A stretch of DNA of 56,439 bases from Teichococcus vastitatis (GCF_003604215.1 NZ_QXGS01000017.1:1-56439); one strand, 5' to 3'. Positions 15,761 to 24,665 are shown, numbered from the stretch's first letter. The notes: a model not told the origin generated them from the sequence alone. Translations and numbers: made by a program.

Positions 15761-16906
15761 TTAGCTCAGCGGAGGAGAAGCAACGTCTTGCATTCTTTCA
15801 AACATGGCCCCGCATGTGACCGCCCCGAACAACAACAGCGCGGCCCAGGGACCGGCTCCGTCGAGCACGGCCCCGAAGAGTGGCGCACCGACCGTTTGAC
15901 CCGACGCGACCGCCAGGAATGGTATTCCGAGCCCAAGTTCGGGCCGGTCCGGAAGGAGCGCGATGCCCCGGATCAGCAGGACGCCGCTGGAGACAATATA
16001 GGCGACCCCGAACAGGCCCATCGCCGCGAAGGCGAGTAGCGGAGCCACCGTGGCAGCCGCGAGGATCCCGTAGCAGAGGGCTATCCCGAAGAGCGCCGCT
16101 TGGTGGATCGACCCGATCCCGAAGCGGGCGACGAGCATGCCGGTTGATGATCCGGCGAGCCCGCCGAGACCCAGCGCAATCCAGGCAACCGGAATGTTGG
16201 CCTCCGGAAAGCTGAGCACGCTGCGCAGGATATGGGCACCGAATGTCCAGACCGCGGTGCTCGAAACGCCCATCAGGAAGCCAGCCACGCACAAGCCAGC
16301 CAAGCCCGGTCGTGCCAGATCCTGTGAGATCCCGGCATCATTTCTTCGCACAGGCGAGCCTGCCGGCAGTGCGAACCATAGCCAGATCGTTATCAGCCCG
16401 CCGATCAAGGCGAACAGCGCGTAGAGTTCGCGCCAGGCCGTACCGACAACCATCGCGACGATGCCGGAGAACACGATTCCCGCCGCCGTGCCGGAATTGA
16501 TCATTCCATTTGCCTTGGGACGCGCGGGCCCGTCGAATCCCTGTGCAACAGCCGCTGCAAGCGGCGGCGAGGTAAAGCCGGTGCTGAGCCCGGCCAGAGC
16601 GATCGCGGCCCCCAGCACCGAGGTCGAAGGAGCAAGGGCAACCAGTCCCACGCCGAGCGTTGCGGTGAGGCCTGCCAGCACGGCCATCATTCGTGCCCCG
16701 AGCCTCGCACCCAGCAGTGACGCGGCGACGATGCCCACGCAATAGGCGGCGAAGGCCCCGCCGCTCACCCACCCCGCTGCAACGGCGCCGAGCGGTAGGT
16801 CCTCCCGGATCTGCGGCAGCAAAAGGCCATAGGCGAAGCGGGCCAGCCCGTAGGACAAGGCCGTCAGCGCGAAGGCAGCAGCGACAAGGTTGCCGCCGCC
16901 TTTCAA
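15761..16906 (-). CDS. MFS transporter (YbfB/YjiJ-like)
   Basis: A 381-residue, strongly hydrophobic protein with about 12 membrane segments. Features include ALSYGLARFAYGLLLPQIRE at the N-terminus, a signature of the YbfB/YjiJ group of the major facilitator superfamily, and SSTGMLVARFGIGSIHQA in the C-terminal half. It likely exports a small molecule. The start is TTG at 16906, overlapping the TGA of the upstream TetR gene (TTGA), so both come from one message and are translationally coupled. That pairing suggests an efflux pump induced by its substrate. The substrate is unknown. Confidence 0.85.
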   Translation of the reverse strand: MKGGGNLVAAAFALTALSYGLARFAYGLLLPQIREDLPLGAVAAGWVSGGAFAAYCVGIVAASLLGARLGARMMAVLAGLTATLGVGLVALAPSTSVLGAAIALAGLSTGFTSPPLAAAVAQGFDGPARPKANGMINSGTAAGIVFSGIVAMVVGTAWRELYALFALIGGLITIWLWFALPAGSPVRRNDAGISQDLARPGLAGLCVAGFLMGVSSTAVWTFGAHILRSVLSFPEANIPVAWIALGLGGLAGSSTGMLVARFGIGSIHQAALFGIALCYGILAAATVAPLLAFAAMGLFGVAYIVSSGVLLIRGIALLPDRPELGLGIPFLAVASGQTVGAPLFGAVLDGAGPWAALLLFGAVTCGAMFERMQDVASPPLS

Positions 16907-17451
16907 GGCGCAGATCTCCGCGCCGCCTCGAGAAGCGAGACGGCCGCAGCCTTGGCCTCGTCGATCACAGAGAGATCAGCGACGCTTGCCGCCGCTGTCG
17001 CCCCCTCGAACAGAAGCCAGATCTGCGTCGCGAGGCTGTTGTCATGTCGCCTGAGCACCGCCTGCACGCGCGCGGCGATCATATCGCGGAACTCATCCTT
17101 TTGCCGCCGGACAAGAGCGACAATCTCCGCGCTCGCACCGGAGAACTCGGCACGGGCGCGCAGGAGCATGCATCCCCGCGCGCCATGCTCCTCCAGCCAA
17201 TGCCGCTGCGTATCAAACAGCACAGCCACCGCGTCATCGTGATCCCTGGCGCATTCGAGGCGCCGATTGAAGCGGCGATGCCGCTCCTCGAGAACGGCAA
17301 GTACCAGACCGTCCTTGGAGCCAAAATGCTTGTACAGCGTTCGAGTGGAGGCCCCCGATGGCGCCAAAACCTTGTCCACGCCGATCCCGCGGAAGCCTTC
17401 GACCTCGAAGGTGGCTGCGGCACCCGAGATGATATCCGTTCGCTTGTCCAT
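16903..17451 (-). CDS. TetR-family repressor of the adjacent MFS gene
   Basis: A 182-residue TetR regulator. The HTH spans about residues 8-52 (DIISGAAATFEVEGFRGIGV, APSGASTRTLYKHFGSKDGL). The C-terminal ligand domain includes HWLEEHGARGCMLLRARAEF, as in the AcrR/YxaF-like group. I took ATG 17451 because residues upstream in the longer frame have no TetR similarity. A palindrome lies 12 bases before this start. First gene of a two-gene operon with the MFS exporter. Confidence 0.88.
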   Translation of the reverse strand: MDKRTDIISGAAATFEVEGFRGIGVDKVLAPSGASTRTLYKHFGSKDGLVLAVLEERHRRFNRRLECARDHDDAVAVLFDTQRHWLEEHGARGCMLLRARAEFSGASAEIVALVRRQKDEFRDMIAARVQAVLRRHDNSLATQIWLLFEGATAAASVADLSVIDEAKAAAVSLLEAARRSAP

Positions 17452-17462
17452 GCCGATAATGT

Positions 17463-17476
17463 AAAGCGATCGTTTT
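17463..17476 (-). promoter_or_regulatory. Putative TetR operator and promoter of the TetR-MFS operon
   Basis: AAAGCGATCGTTTT is a near-perfect palindrome centred on CGATCG, just upstream of the TetR start. On the minus strand a TATATAA-like -10 element lies immediately upstream of it (about 17474-17480), so a bound repressor would block transcription start. Confidence 0.55.
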
Positions 17477-18087
17477 ATATAGCAAGGCGCTGCCGCCGAA
17501 TGTCCTGTTTCGGCGAGATCGGCCGTCCACAATCAGCGGATTGATGGTGGCCTCATCCGTTGGCCCGGAGGCTCACCCGCCATCGGTGCATCTGTGACAA
17601 AGGATGCCGGCTTCCATGGTCTTGGGGAGGCGTGAATCGTCGGCTTGGACAGGATCCCGAATCCACCAGCGTAGAGGCTGATACAGAGCGGTGACGCCGA
17701 CAATGGCTTGCCGGTGACACAGGCCAAGCGGTCTCGCACACCGTCGCGCAGTGGGCCTTCATTTGGCGCCCAGTTCTCAGGACCACATCCCTATAGTTCT
17801 GACTGCCCTGCCAAGTGCTCGAAGATGGATTTCTGGACGCCATGGATGCCTTCGGTGAACCTGGTTGCTCGCGCGGTCGGATGGCCGTCAACATCATCCC
17901 TGCGTCACCGGCAGCGCGAGGGCAGGTTGAACGGTGGCCGTTCACTGTTCGGCACAAGAATCATCTCCATGCAACTGCCGGATCCTCAGTGCCAAGGCAT
18001 CCCATTGCGCCAGACACTTCGATCCGTTCAGCAGTTCCTTGGAGAACGGAGATCCCTCAAGAGGCCACCGCCTGGGCATCGGACTGA
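17477..18087. other. Gap between TetR gene and histidine kinase, possible decayed coding sequence
   Basis: About 600 bases with no recognised gene. Minus-strand pieces such as FTEGIHGVQKSIFEHLAGQS and ACVTGKPLSASPLCISLYAG read like real protein but are broken by stops, so this may be a relic of a gene I cannot name. It contains the palindrome at 17928-17944. Confidence 0.3.
17928..17944. promoter_or_regulatory. Palindrome TGAACGG-TGG-CCGTTCA
   Basis: A perfect seven-base inverted repeat around TGG. The same half-sites, with a one-base centre, occur at 46852-46866. It looks like a regulator binding site, but no intact gene start follows it on either strand nearby. Confidence 0.35.
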
Positions 18088-21051
18088 TCAGATCCCTGGC
18101 GAGGCACCGTCAGTCCTTGCTTCTCCGCCCTTTCTGTTGAGAATCTGAACCAGAGCGGTGGCAAGTTCCCCGGCGCGGAATGGCTTGCTCAGGCGTGGAA
18201 GGTCGGCGGCAACGCCGTCATCCTCCGCGTAGCCGGAAACCACGAGCACGGGCAGGTGGGGCCACCTGGTTCGCAGTTGCTGCGCCAGACTTGTGCCGGT
18301 GATGCCTGGCATCAGGTGATCCGTTATCAGGATGTCGAATACCTCACCCCGCTCAGCAACCTGCAGAGCGCCTTCCGCCGATGCTGCCTCGATGACGCGA
18401 TAGCCAAGGTCGCTCAGCATATTGGCCGTGCTCAGCCGTACAAATTCCTCATCGTCGACCAGCAATGCTGTGCCCCGGACCGGCACGGCCGCGGACGTGC
18501 TGGATGGTGGTGCCACCGCATCAGGGGGAGCATCGCTCTGCGGCAACCAGAGCTCGACATTGGTGCCGAGACCGGGCCGGCTCCGGATGGTGAGAGCGCC
18601 ACCCAACTGCAAGGCGAGGCCATGCACCATGGAGAGGCCGAGACCGGTTCCCTTGCCGATTCCCTTTGTTGAGAAAAACGGTTCGATGGCTCGGGCACGC
18701 GTAATCTCGTCCATGCCTGTCCCGGTATCCGCTACCGACAGGCAGATGTAGTTTCCGGGCATCAGCCCTGGCCTGTTGGGGCTTACGATGGTCTTCGCGC
18801 TGGCTGAGATCCGCAGGGTTCCGCCCTCGGTCATCGCATCGCGCGCGTTCACGCTGAGGTTCAGAAGCGCCATTTCCAATTGGCTGGGGTCGATCTTGGC
18901 AGGGGGCAGATCGGCGGGAGTATCGATCGTGACCCTGATCTGCGGACCCGTGGTGCTCGCCACCAACTCGCCCATGTCGCTGACGAGCTTGGCGATGTTC
19001 ACCGGAATCGCCTGGAGCGGCTGGCGCCTTGCGAAGGCGAGCAGCCGCTGGACCAGTATTTTCGCACGCTCAGCCGCTTGCATGGCAGCGCTGATCAGCC
19101 GCTTCTCACGCTCCCCGCCCAGCTCCTTGCGCTGGAGCATGTCGAGTGATCCGAAGATGGGAGTCAGCAGATTGTTGAAGTCATGGGCGACGCCACCTGT
19201 CAACTGCCCCATCGCTTCCATCTTCTGCGCTTGGTGCAGTGCCTCCGTACGTTCGGCCACTTGGGCCTCCAGCGTGCCGTTAAGTTCCCGCAGCCGCGTT
19301 TCGGCGCCCACGCGCTCAACATGGGCCCAGCAACGCTCGGCCACAGCCTCGACGAGCGAGATCTCATCTTCGGTCCAAGCACGGGGGCGGTCCTGATGGA
19401 CCGCCATCATCGCGACCAACCGGCCACCTTTCACCAAGGGACAGCAGATGATCGCCGCGATCCCGATGGCCTCGAACATCTCCCGGCCTTCACCGGATTC
19501 GAGTTCGGCGGGCACGTCGCGAACCACCAGCGTGCGACCGCCATGCATGCTGGCTGCCGCCCGCGGGCCGAACAAATCGAGGCTGTAGGTTCCCACCGTG
19601 CTGATGATGCCGGAGGCGACATAGTCGCTTCTGATGGTGAACTGATCATGATCTGCGCTGACATCGGCGTAGGCGCAGCGCGACACGCCGAGATGCCTGC
19701 CGAGCAACCCCGCTGCCTCACTCATGGCAACCGGAGCCTCGGTCGTTCCGCGCAGCCGCTCCTCCACCTCCGCAGTGAAGCGAAGCTGCGTCTCGCTGCT
19801 GCGGAGACGCTCTTCGGTGAGCTTCCGGTCATGGATGTCGATCGACGTGCCGACCCAGCCGTCGACCGCGCCTTCGGCGCCGCGGAGAGGTTCGGCGCGG
19901 GCCACATGCCAGCGATACATCCCGTCACGCCTGCGGTACCGCACCTCGATCTCATAGTTTGCAGCATGGCGCCTTGCATCGGCCCAGGTTTTCGTTGTTC
20001 GTGCCACGTCGTCAGGGTGAAGTGTATCGACCCAGCCACTGGGCAAGGCCTGATCGGGAATTTGACCAGTGTACTCGTACCAACGGTTATTGAGATAGTG
20101 CAGCTCGCCATCGCTGGTCGCAAGCCAAACGAAGGCTGGCAGCGTATTGGTCAGCGTGCGCAGCCGCATCTCCGCTTCACGTTGCCGCGCCTCGCCTTCC
20201 CGGCGTTCATCGATGTCGATCACGGAGCCGACATGGCCTAGGAACTCGCCATCCATGGCGAAGCGCGGGGCGGCAGCGTCGATCACCCATCGGTAGCTGC
20301 CATCGGCCCGCAGAAGCCGATACTCGGCCTGGAACGATGCTTTGGCTGCGATGGCGCTCCGGAAGGCCTGCTCGGCCTCTGCCTTGTCTTCTGGGTGCGT
20401 GGCTTCGAGCCAGCCAAAGCCGCCCGTCTGATCAGCCGTTTGACCGGTGAATTGATACCAGCTGCGATTGAGATACGTGCAGGAACCGCTGGGGTCGGTG
20501 ACCCAGATCATCACCGGAGTCTGGTCGGCTAGATTGCGAAAGCGAGCTTCGCTTTCGCGGAGAGCGTGCTCGGCGAGCACCTGACCTGTCGTCTCGGTGC
20601 AGGCGCAGAACATGCCTGCGATCCGGCCATCATCGTCACGCACGGGCGAGTAGGAGAAGGTGAACCAAGTCTGCTCCTCATATCCGTTCCGGGTCATGAG
20701 AAGCGGCAAGTTCTCGCGGAAGGTTGCCTCGCCCCGCATGGCGCCGTCGATCAGCGGCGAGATATCGGCCCATACATTATGAAAGCCTCGCCCAAGAGCC
20801 CGGGGGTGCTTGTTGCCGAGGATCTGGGCGTAGGAATCATTGTACAGGAAGCTCAGTGCCGGCCCCCAAGCCACGAACATGGGGAATTCCGAGTTCAGCA
20901 TCAGGTTGACCACGAGGCGGAGCGACTGCGGCCAATTTGCCGGCACGCCGAGCGGGGATGCCGTCCAGTCATGGGCTCGCATCAATGCGCCCATGCTGCC
21001 CCCGCCTGCCAAGAACTCGGTCGCTAGTATCGAATCTGGAAAAGACGCCAC
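18088..21051 (-). CDS. Hybrid sensor histidine kinase, three PAS domains, GAF, receiver
   Basis: A 987-residue cytoplasmic hybrid kinase without membrane segments. Domains in order: PAS-like (about 40-160), PAS (170-285, FRNLADQTPVMIWVTDPSGS), PAS (295-410, PAFVWLATSDGELHYLNNRW), GAF (425-585), HisKA with the phospho-His H623 in GGVAHDFNNLL, HATPase (N-box about 731-737, DTGTGM 775-780, GTGLGL 801-806) and a C-terminal receiver with D866/D867, phospho-acceptor D911 and K956. All catalytic residues are present. PAS plus GAF in this order resembles HWE/FixL-like blue-light or redox sensors, but the H-box is the ordinary HDFNN type. No partner response regulator is adjacent, so it is an orphan and its output is unknown. 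Confidence 0.92.
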   Translation of the reverse strand: MASFPDSILATEFLAGGGSMGALMRAHDWTASPLGVPANWPQSLRLVVNLMLNSEFPMFVAWGPALSFLYNDSYAQILGNKHPRALGRGFHNVWADISPLIDGAMRGEATFRENLPLLMTRNGYEEQTWFTFSYSPVRDDDGRIAGMFCACTETTGQVLAEHALRESEARFRNLADQTPVMIWVTDPSGSCTYLNRSWYQFTGQTADQTGGFGWLEATHPEDKAEAEQAFRSAIAAKASFQAEYRLLRADGSYRWVIDAAAPRFAMDGEFLGHVGSVIDIDERREGEARQREAEMRLRTLTNTLPAFVWLATSDGELHYLNNRWYEYTGQIPDQALPSGWVDTLHPDDVARTTKTWADARRHAANYEIEVRYRRRDGMYRWHVARAEPLRGAEGAVDGWVGTSIDIHDRKLTEERLRSSETQLRFTAEVEERLRGTTEAPVAMSEAAGLLGRHLGVSRCAYADVSADHDQFTIRSDYVASGIISTVGTYSLDLFGPRAAASMHGGRTLVVRDVPAELESGEGREMFEAIGIAAIICCPLVKGGRLVAMMAVHQDRPRAWTEDEISLVEAVAERCWAHVERVGAETRLRELNGTLEAQVAERTEALHQAQKMEAMGQLTGGVAHDFNNLLTPIFGSLDMLQRKELGGEREKRLISAAMQAAERAKILVQRLLAFARRQPLQAIPVNIAKLVSDMGELVASTTGPQIRVTIDTPADLPPAKIDPSQLEMALLNLSVNARDAMTEGGTLRISASAKTIVSPNRPGLMPGNYICLSVADTGTGMDEITRARAIEPFFSTKGIGKGTGLGLSMVHGLALQLGGALTIRSRPGLGTNVELWLPQSDAPPDAVAPPSSTSAAVPVRGTALLVDDEEFVRLSTANMLSDLGYRVIEAASAEGALQVAERGEVFDILITDHLMPGITGTSLAQQLRTRWPHLPVLVVSGYAEDDGVAADLPRLSKPFRAGELATALVQILNRKGGEARTDGASPGI

Positions 21052-21494
21052 GCCTGAGGCCTCCGCTGCCCCTGAAATGGTGGGCTCGCGCCTGTAATAT
21101 ATCGAACCAGATCGCGATAGTCATGGAGAATTGCCAAGCTGATGGTTCTCTGGTTTAGCTGGATCAGCAGCGGAGGCTTTGTGATCTATTCACGCGTCCC
21201 AGGTGTCGCCCATTGATTCGGCAGACAACTCTTTGTCGCAGTTCACCTCTTGCTTCCTTATCAGGTCTCGCCCGACGGGGTGTAGATGCACGCAATGCTG
21301 AGGCTGAGATCTTTGGGAAGCAGCCTGCCGATCCCCGTGCTTGGCGAGCAAGGGTCGACGAATGGTGCGCGGCGCCTGCTTGCGGTGGGCGCGCCACCCT
21401 GGTGGTCGACGATGATAATGCTGGTTGTCCGGGATGTCTGGCCGCCGTCATCGTGGCTCGAAGTGCAACGGGAGTGCGGATCCAGGCAGCGGCC

Positions 21495-21701
21495 TCAGCG
21501 CCGGATCAGAACCGCGCCTCGATCGGCCAAGGCCGGTTGATCAATCCGCCAGCCAAGGTTCGCCGCCTGACGGATGACCCGTCGGACTTGACCCTGGGCG
21601 GTCCCTCTCATGAAGAACCAGTGCCGCCCGGTCAGGGCCGATGAGCAGCAGCGGCTTCGGTCGTCGCCAGCGATGGCGCGGACGCCAACGTCGGACGACA
21701 A
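21495..21701 (-). CDS. Possible small ORF of unknown function, 68 residues
   Basis: The frame contains TGRHWFFMRGTAQGQVRRVI followed by RQAANLGWRIDQPALADRG, which has a helix-rich, balanced composition more like a real protein than the surrounding frames. No family is recognised and there is no clear ribosome binding site. It could be a relic. Confidence 0.2.
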   Translation of the reverse strand: MSSDVGVRAIAGDDRSRCCSSALTGRHWFFMRGTAQGQVRRVIRQAANLGWRIDQPALADRGAVLIRR

Positions 21702-21831
21702 GTGTTATCCGTGCAGCAATCGAAAGAGGTGCGAGCGGAGGGAAATTCGTACCCAGAGCATCAGGCGTTCTGCGGCCTTACCTTCTTGGCACACCCTGAT
21801 CCACGATCAGCAGTTCAACGCTTGCAGGATA

Positions 21832-21847
21832 ATACGACCGATCGTAC
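21832..21847 (+). promoter_or_regulatory. Putative TetR operator upstream of the 21857 gene
   Basis: ATACGACCGATCGTAC is a near-palindrome (arms TACGA and TCGTA) that ends ten bases before the TetR start codon. Its position suggests autoregulation. Confidence 0.55.
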
Positions 21848-21856
21848 TATTCTAGC

Positions 21857-22456
21857 ATGAAGTCCGATATGACCCGGCTCCGGCTGCTTAGCCACGGCCT
21901 TCGCGCACTGAGTACCGATGGATTGTCGGGCGTGACCCTTGGTCGGCTGGCAGAGGCAGCCAGCCTGTCCAAGAGCGGCCTCTTTGCCCATTTCCGCTCC
22001 AAGCAGCAGCTTGAGATTGCTCTCCTCTATGAAGCGGCGCGGTCGGCGCATGGCCATGTGGTTGAGCCAGCCATGGATGCGCCAGCAGGATTGCCTCAGC
22101 TCCAGGCCCTGGTGGAGCGGTGGCTGGGTTGGCCGATGCGCGCCGGTCTGCCTGGCGGCTGTCCCATCGCAGCCGCGTTGTTCGAGCTTGATGACAGGGA
22201 GGGCGAGGTCCGCGAGCACGTCGCCGCACTTGAGAGGGAGTGGCGGCTCCTCCTGGGCTCCCTCGTGGCTTCCGCAGTGGCGCTCGGGCACCTCCGCAAG
22301 GGCACGGACCTGGACCAGTTCGTCTGGGAACTTTGCGGCATCTATCTGAGCCATCACGTTTCAGCCCGCTTCCTGCGCGATCCTTCCGCCGAGGAGCACG
22401 CGCGTCTTGCCTTCGGGGCCCTGCTCCGCCGCTCGGGCGCGACGTCGCCCGCCTGA
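21857..22456 (+). CDS. TetR-family regulator
   Basis: A 199-residue TetR regulator. The HTH is at about residues 9-50 (GLRALSTDGLSGVTLGRLAE, AASLSKSGLFAHFRSKQQLE). The C-terminal ligand domain contains LPGGCPIAAALFELDDREGE, the TetR_C group in which GGC(P/L) is common. No target gene sits beside it in the same orientation other than the HARP-like gene 220 bases downstream, and the kinase gene on the left is divergent. It may control only itself or a distant gene. Confidence 0.88.
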   Translation: MKSDMTRLRLLSHGLRALSTDGLSGVTLGRLAEAASLSKSGLFAHFRSKQQLEIALLYEAARSAHGHVVEPAMDAPAGLPQLQALVERWLGWPMRAGLPGGCPIAAALFELDDREGEVREHVAALEREWRLLLGSLVASAVALGHLRKGTDLDQFVWELCGIYLSHHVSARFLRDPSAEEHARLAFGALLRRSGATSPA

Positions 22457-22677
22457 TCCTGCCGAAAGTGCTGCGCCTTGCCGACTGTCGCCCTAGTTTC
22501 GATCACCGCTGTCAGCTTGGCCTGACCTCTGCATGGAATCTCCCGCGCAGCTTGGTATCTGTCCGGTGCGGCGTATGCATTGCGGCGCCTGTTCCGCGCA
22601 AGGATTCCGCCACTTGAGCCACGGCAACCTGGCGCCTGTCGGGAAACGGGTGCCGCGTTGCAATGGAGGGACGACCG

Positions 22678-23595
22678 GTGACTGACGAGGCTCTGAAGTT
22701 CACCGCGACGCAGCAGGATGTCGGCGATGGTGCGCCCGGTGCCACGGCCGCCTTTCCGTATGACCGGATGACGGTGGAGCGGTTTCGTAAGGCCTTTCCC
22801 CGCGCCCGGTGGCGCGACGATTTCGGTGCCTGGTTTGTGCCGGGCACGCGGGCGGAACAGCGCCTGACAAAATGGATGAGCCGCGAATGGTCGGGGGTGC
22901 TGGCCTATGCCGACCAGCGCGGCCGGGACGCCTTCGCGTTCGAGCCCATCGCCAGCCCTTACCTGGAAGTTGCTGACGGATTTCTGGTTCGAACCCCGTA
23001 TTCCCGCACGGTCGTGGCTGAGTTACGGGCAGTACCCTGGGCCCGGTGGGATCCCGGGTTGAAGGTCTGGCGCGTGCCGTTCCGCTCGTTCGAGCAGTTG
23101 CACAAGCACTGGCCCGCGATTGAAGCCGCTGCCCGATTGGCTGAGCCTGCAGAGCGGCGCAAGCGCGATGAGAGCCGCAAGGCCTCGCCTGAGCAGGCGG
23201 ACCGCCGATCCGAGGCTGCCGAGCGCCGCCGGCATCGCTATCCGGTGCCGGAGGATGCCATCCCGCCGCTCGGCCGCGTGCTGATGACCCATGCAGGATG
23301 CTTGGTGTTTGAGACGGTCACGGGCGAACTGGTGGAGCCCGAAACCGCCGCGCGCTTCTACCCAAAGGTCAGCACTGGACCAGCTGCGCTGGTCTGGACC
23401 ACTTGGCGCAGGCCCAGCCACGCCGAGTTGGTTCAGGCTTGGCCCGCACGGACGTCGCCCGGCCAAGCCGACAGGGGCCGCGGCTGGTGGCAGCCAACGA
23501 TCGAAGTGCTGCGTGAGGAACGCCGCAGGGCGGCATCTCTGGAGCGTGCACTGGCGACGCGCCGGGCCGGGCGCGGCATCTTGCCGCAAGGGTGA
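22678..23595 (+). CDS. Protein with two HARP-like repeats, no helicase domain
   Basis: A 305-residue protein. Two related segments fit the HARP (HepA-related) motif known from SMARCAL1-type annealing helicases. Repeat 1 covers about residues 23-67 (FPYDRMTVERFRKAFPRARW then DDFGAWFVPG). Repeat 2 covers about 99-147 (RTPYSRTVVAELRAVPWARW then DPGLKVWRVPFRSFEQL). Both follow the pattern P-Y, helix, W-x-x-x-x-x-W. A charged Arg/Glu-rich stretch (155-190) separates them from a C-terminal part with no recognised domain. No SNF2 ATPase motif is present. I chose GTG 22678 because GGAGGG lies seven bases upstream; the in-frame ATG at 22663 has no such site. Function is unknown; binding of branched or single-stranded DNA is a family-based inference. 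Confidence 0.75.
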   Translation: MTDEALKFTATQQDVGDGAPGATAAFPYDRMTVERFRKAFPRARWRDDFGAWFVPGTRAEQRLTKWMSREWSGVLAYADQRGRDAFAFEPIASPYLEVADGFLVRTPYSRTVVAELRAVPWARWDPGLKVWRVPFRSFEQLHKHWPAIEAAARLAEPAERRKRDESRKASPEQADRRSEAAERRRHRYPVPEDAIPPLGRVLMTHAGCLVFETVTGELVEPETAARFYPKVSTGPAALVWTTWRRPSHAELVQAWPARTSPGQADRGRGWWQPTIEVLREERRRAASLERALATRRAGRGILPQG

Positions 23596-24059
23596 TGATA
23601 GTTGGCGGTGTAACCGCCATCCCTGGCGGCAGGGGATCATGCTCTCCGCCGAAAGGTGCCGCTTCGCCTGCTCCGGTGTGAAAGGCACCTGACGCAGCGC
23701 CTCACTGTGGGGCGTGAACGGCATCGGCCATCGCCGCGGCCATCATGAGACGCCGGCTTAGCCATTATCCCTGTTCAGCGAGACCTCCGCCACGCCGGCG
23801 TACTCCACCGTTGCGGGCAGGGAAGGAAAGGCCGTAGCGCGGCCGGGCGACGGAGAGTCGAGATCCGACAGGGCCGCCACTCCGTTCAGCACCGCCAAGC
23901 TGGTGCCGCTGCCTGCGATGAGTTGCCATCGGATCCTAGCATCAACAGGAACGGCGAAGCGCCTTCAGCCGCGTGCCCGGGCGCGAGCAGTGGGCGCCGC
24001 GGTTCCGGACACAAAAACCTTTGTGCCTTTTCCTGACCGTATGGCGCCCATGCCACGGC
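23596..24059. other. Gap with hairpin and a possible gene relic
   Basis: GGCGGTGTAACCGCC (23604-23618) is a six-base stem with a three-base loop just after the HARP-like gene, a weak terminator candidate without a T-run. On the minus strand 23760-23940 an open stretch (RWQLIAGSGTSLAVLNGVAA then LPATVEYAGVAEVSLNRDNG and a stop) reads like the C-terminal end of a protein, but no start is available, so it is probably a relic. Confidence 0.3.
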
Positions 24060-24665
24060 TTACGGTGGAGACGTGCGCATCCCGCCCTGGATCAACAAGG
24101 TGAAGGCTTTGATCGCCTCAGGCTCCCTGCACCTGCCGCGAACCACCGCAGCCGAGAGCGCCTCGCCCGCGCCGACCAAGCCGACGCAGCATTGTTCCAG
24201 CTCAGCCGGCGATCGGCTGCTGTGTGGCTCCAACACCGATACGAACAAGCGTACACAATTGTCGAGCAATTCCTGAAACACCGCGGCCTTCTCCTCGCTG
24301 CCTGCCAGCGCAGCGCCTACCGCGTGGAAGTCGCCATTCATGTCCGCCGCGCAATGGATGTAGGCCGCTGCCAGGATCTCGGCCGTGTTCTCAAGGCTCC
24401 GCAGGCTGGTGGCCAGCGCGTCTTGGAACGCATTCATCCACTGTGCGTCGATCCACCGGTAGAGCTCGATCAGCAGCCCCGACCGGGTGCCGAAATGGTC
24501 ATATGCGACGGGCTTGGAGATGCCCGCACGCGTGGCGAGATGCCCCAGGGTCAGTCGGTCCGCCCCCTCCTCCCGGATGATCCGCAGGGCCGTATCGAGC
24601 AGTTGCCGCCGCCGCTCGGGTTTTGAAAGCCGGCGCGGCGCCACCTGTTCGGTCGATGTCCTCAT
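24060..24665 (-). CDS. TetR-family repressor, divergent from an oxidoreductase
   Basis: A 201-residue TetR regulator. HTH at about residues 15-60: RRRQLLDTALRIIREEGADR then LTLGHLATRAGISKPVAYDH. The ligand domain has LYRWIDAQWMNAFQDALATS. I chose ATG 24665 (MRTSTEQV); the longer frame upstream would overlap its own operators. It is divergent from a saccharopine-dehydrogenase-like gene, with two matching palindromes in the 104-base gap, so it most likely represses that gene and itself. Confidence 0.9.
   Translation of the reverse strand: MRTSTEQVAPRRLSKPERRRQLLDTALRIIREEGADRLTLGHLATRAGISKPVAYDHFGTRSGLLIELYRWIDAQWMNAFQDALATSLRSLENTAEILAAAYIHCAADMNGDFHAVGAALAGSEEKAAVFQELLDNCVRLFVSVLEPHSSRSPAELEQCCVGLVGAGEALSAAVVRGRCREPEAIKAFTLLIQGGMRTSPP

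Larger units (their letters stand above)
21052..21856. other. Eight-hundred-base gap with only weak ORFs
   Basis: No known family is recognisable. The plus-strand frame 21213-21644 (with GGRATLVVDDDNAGCPGCLA) and the minus-strand frame 21495-21701 are the only ones with protein-like composition, and they overlap each other, so at most one is real. The right end holds the TetR promoter and operator. Confidence 0.35.
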
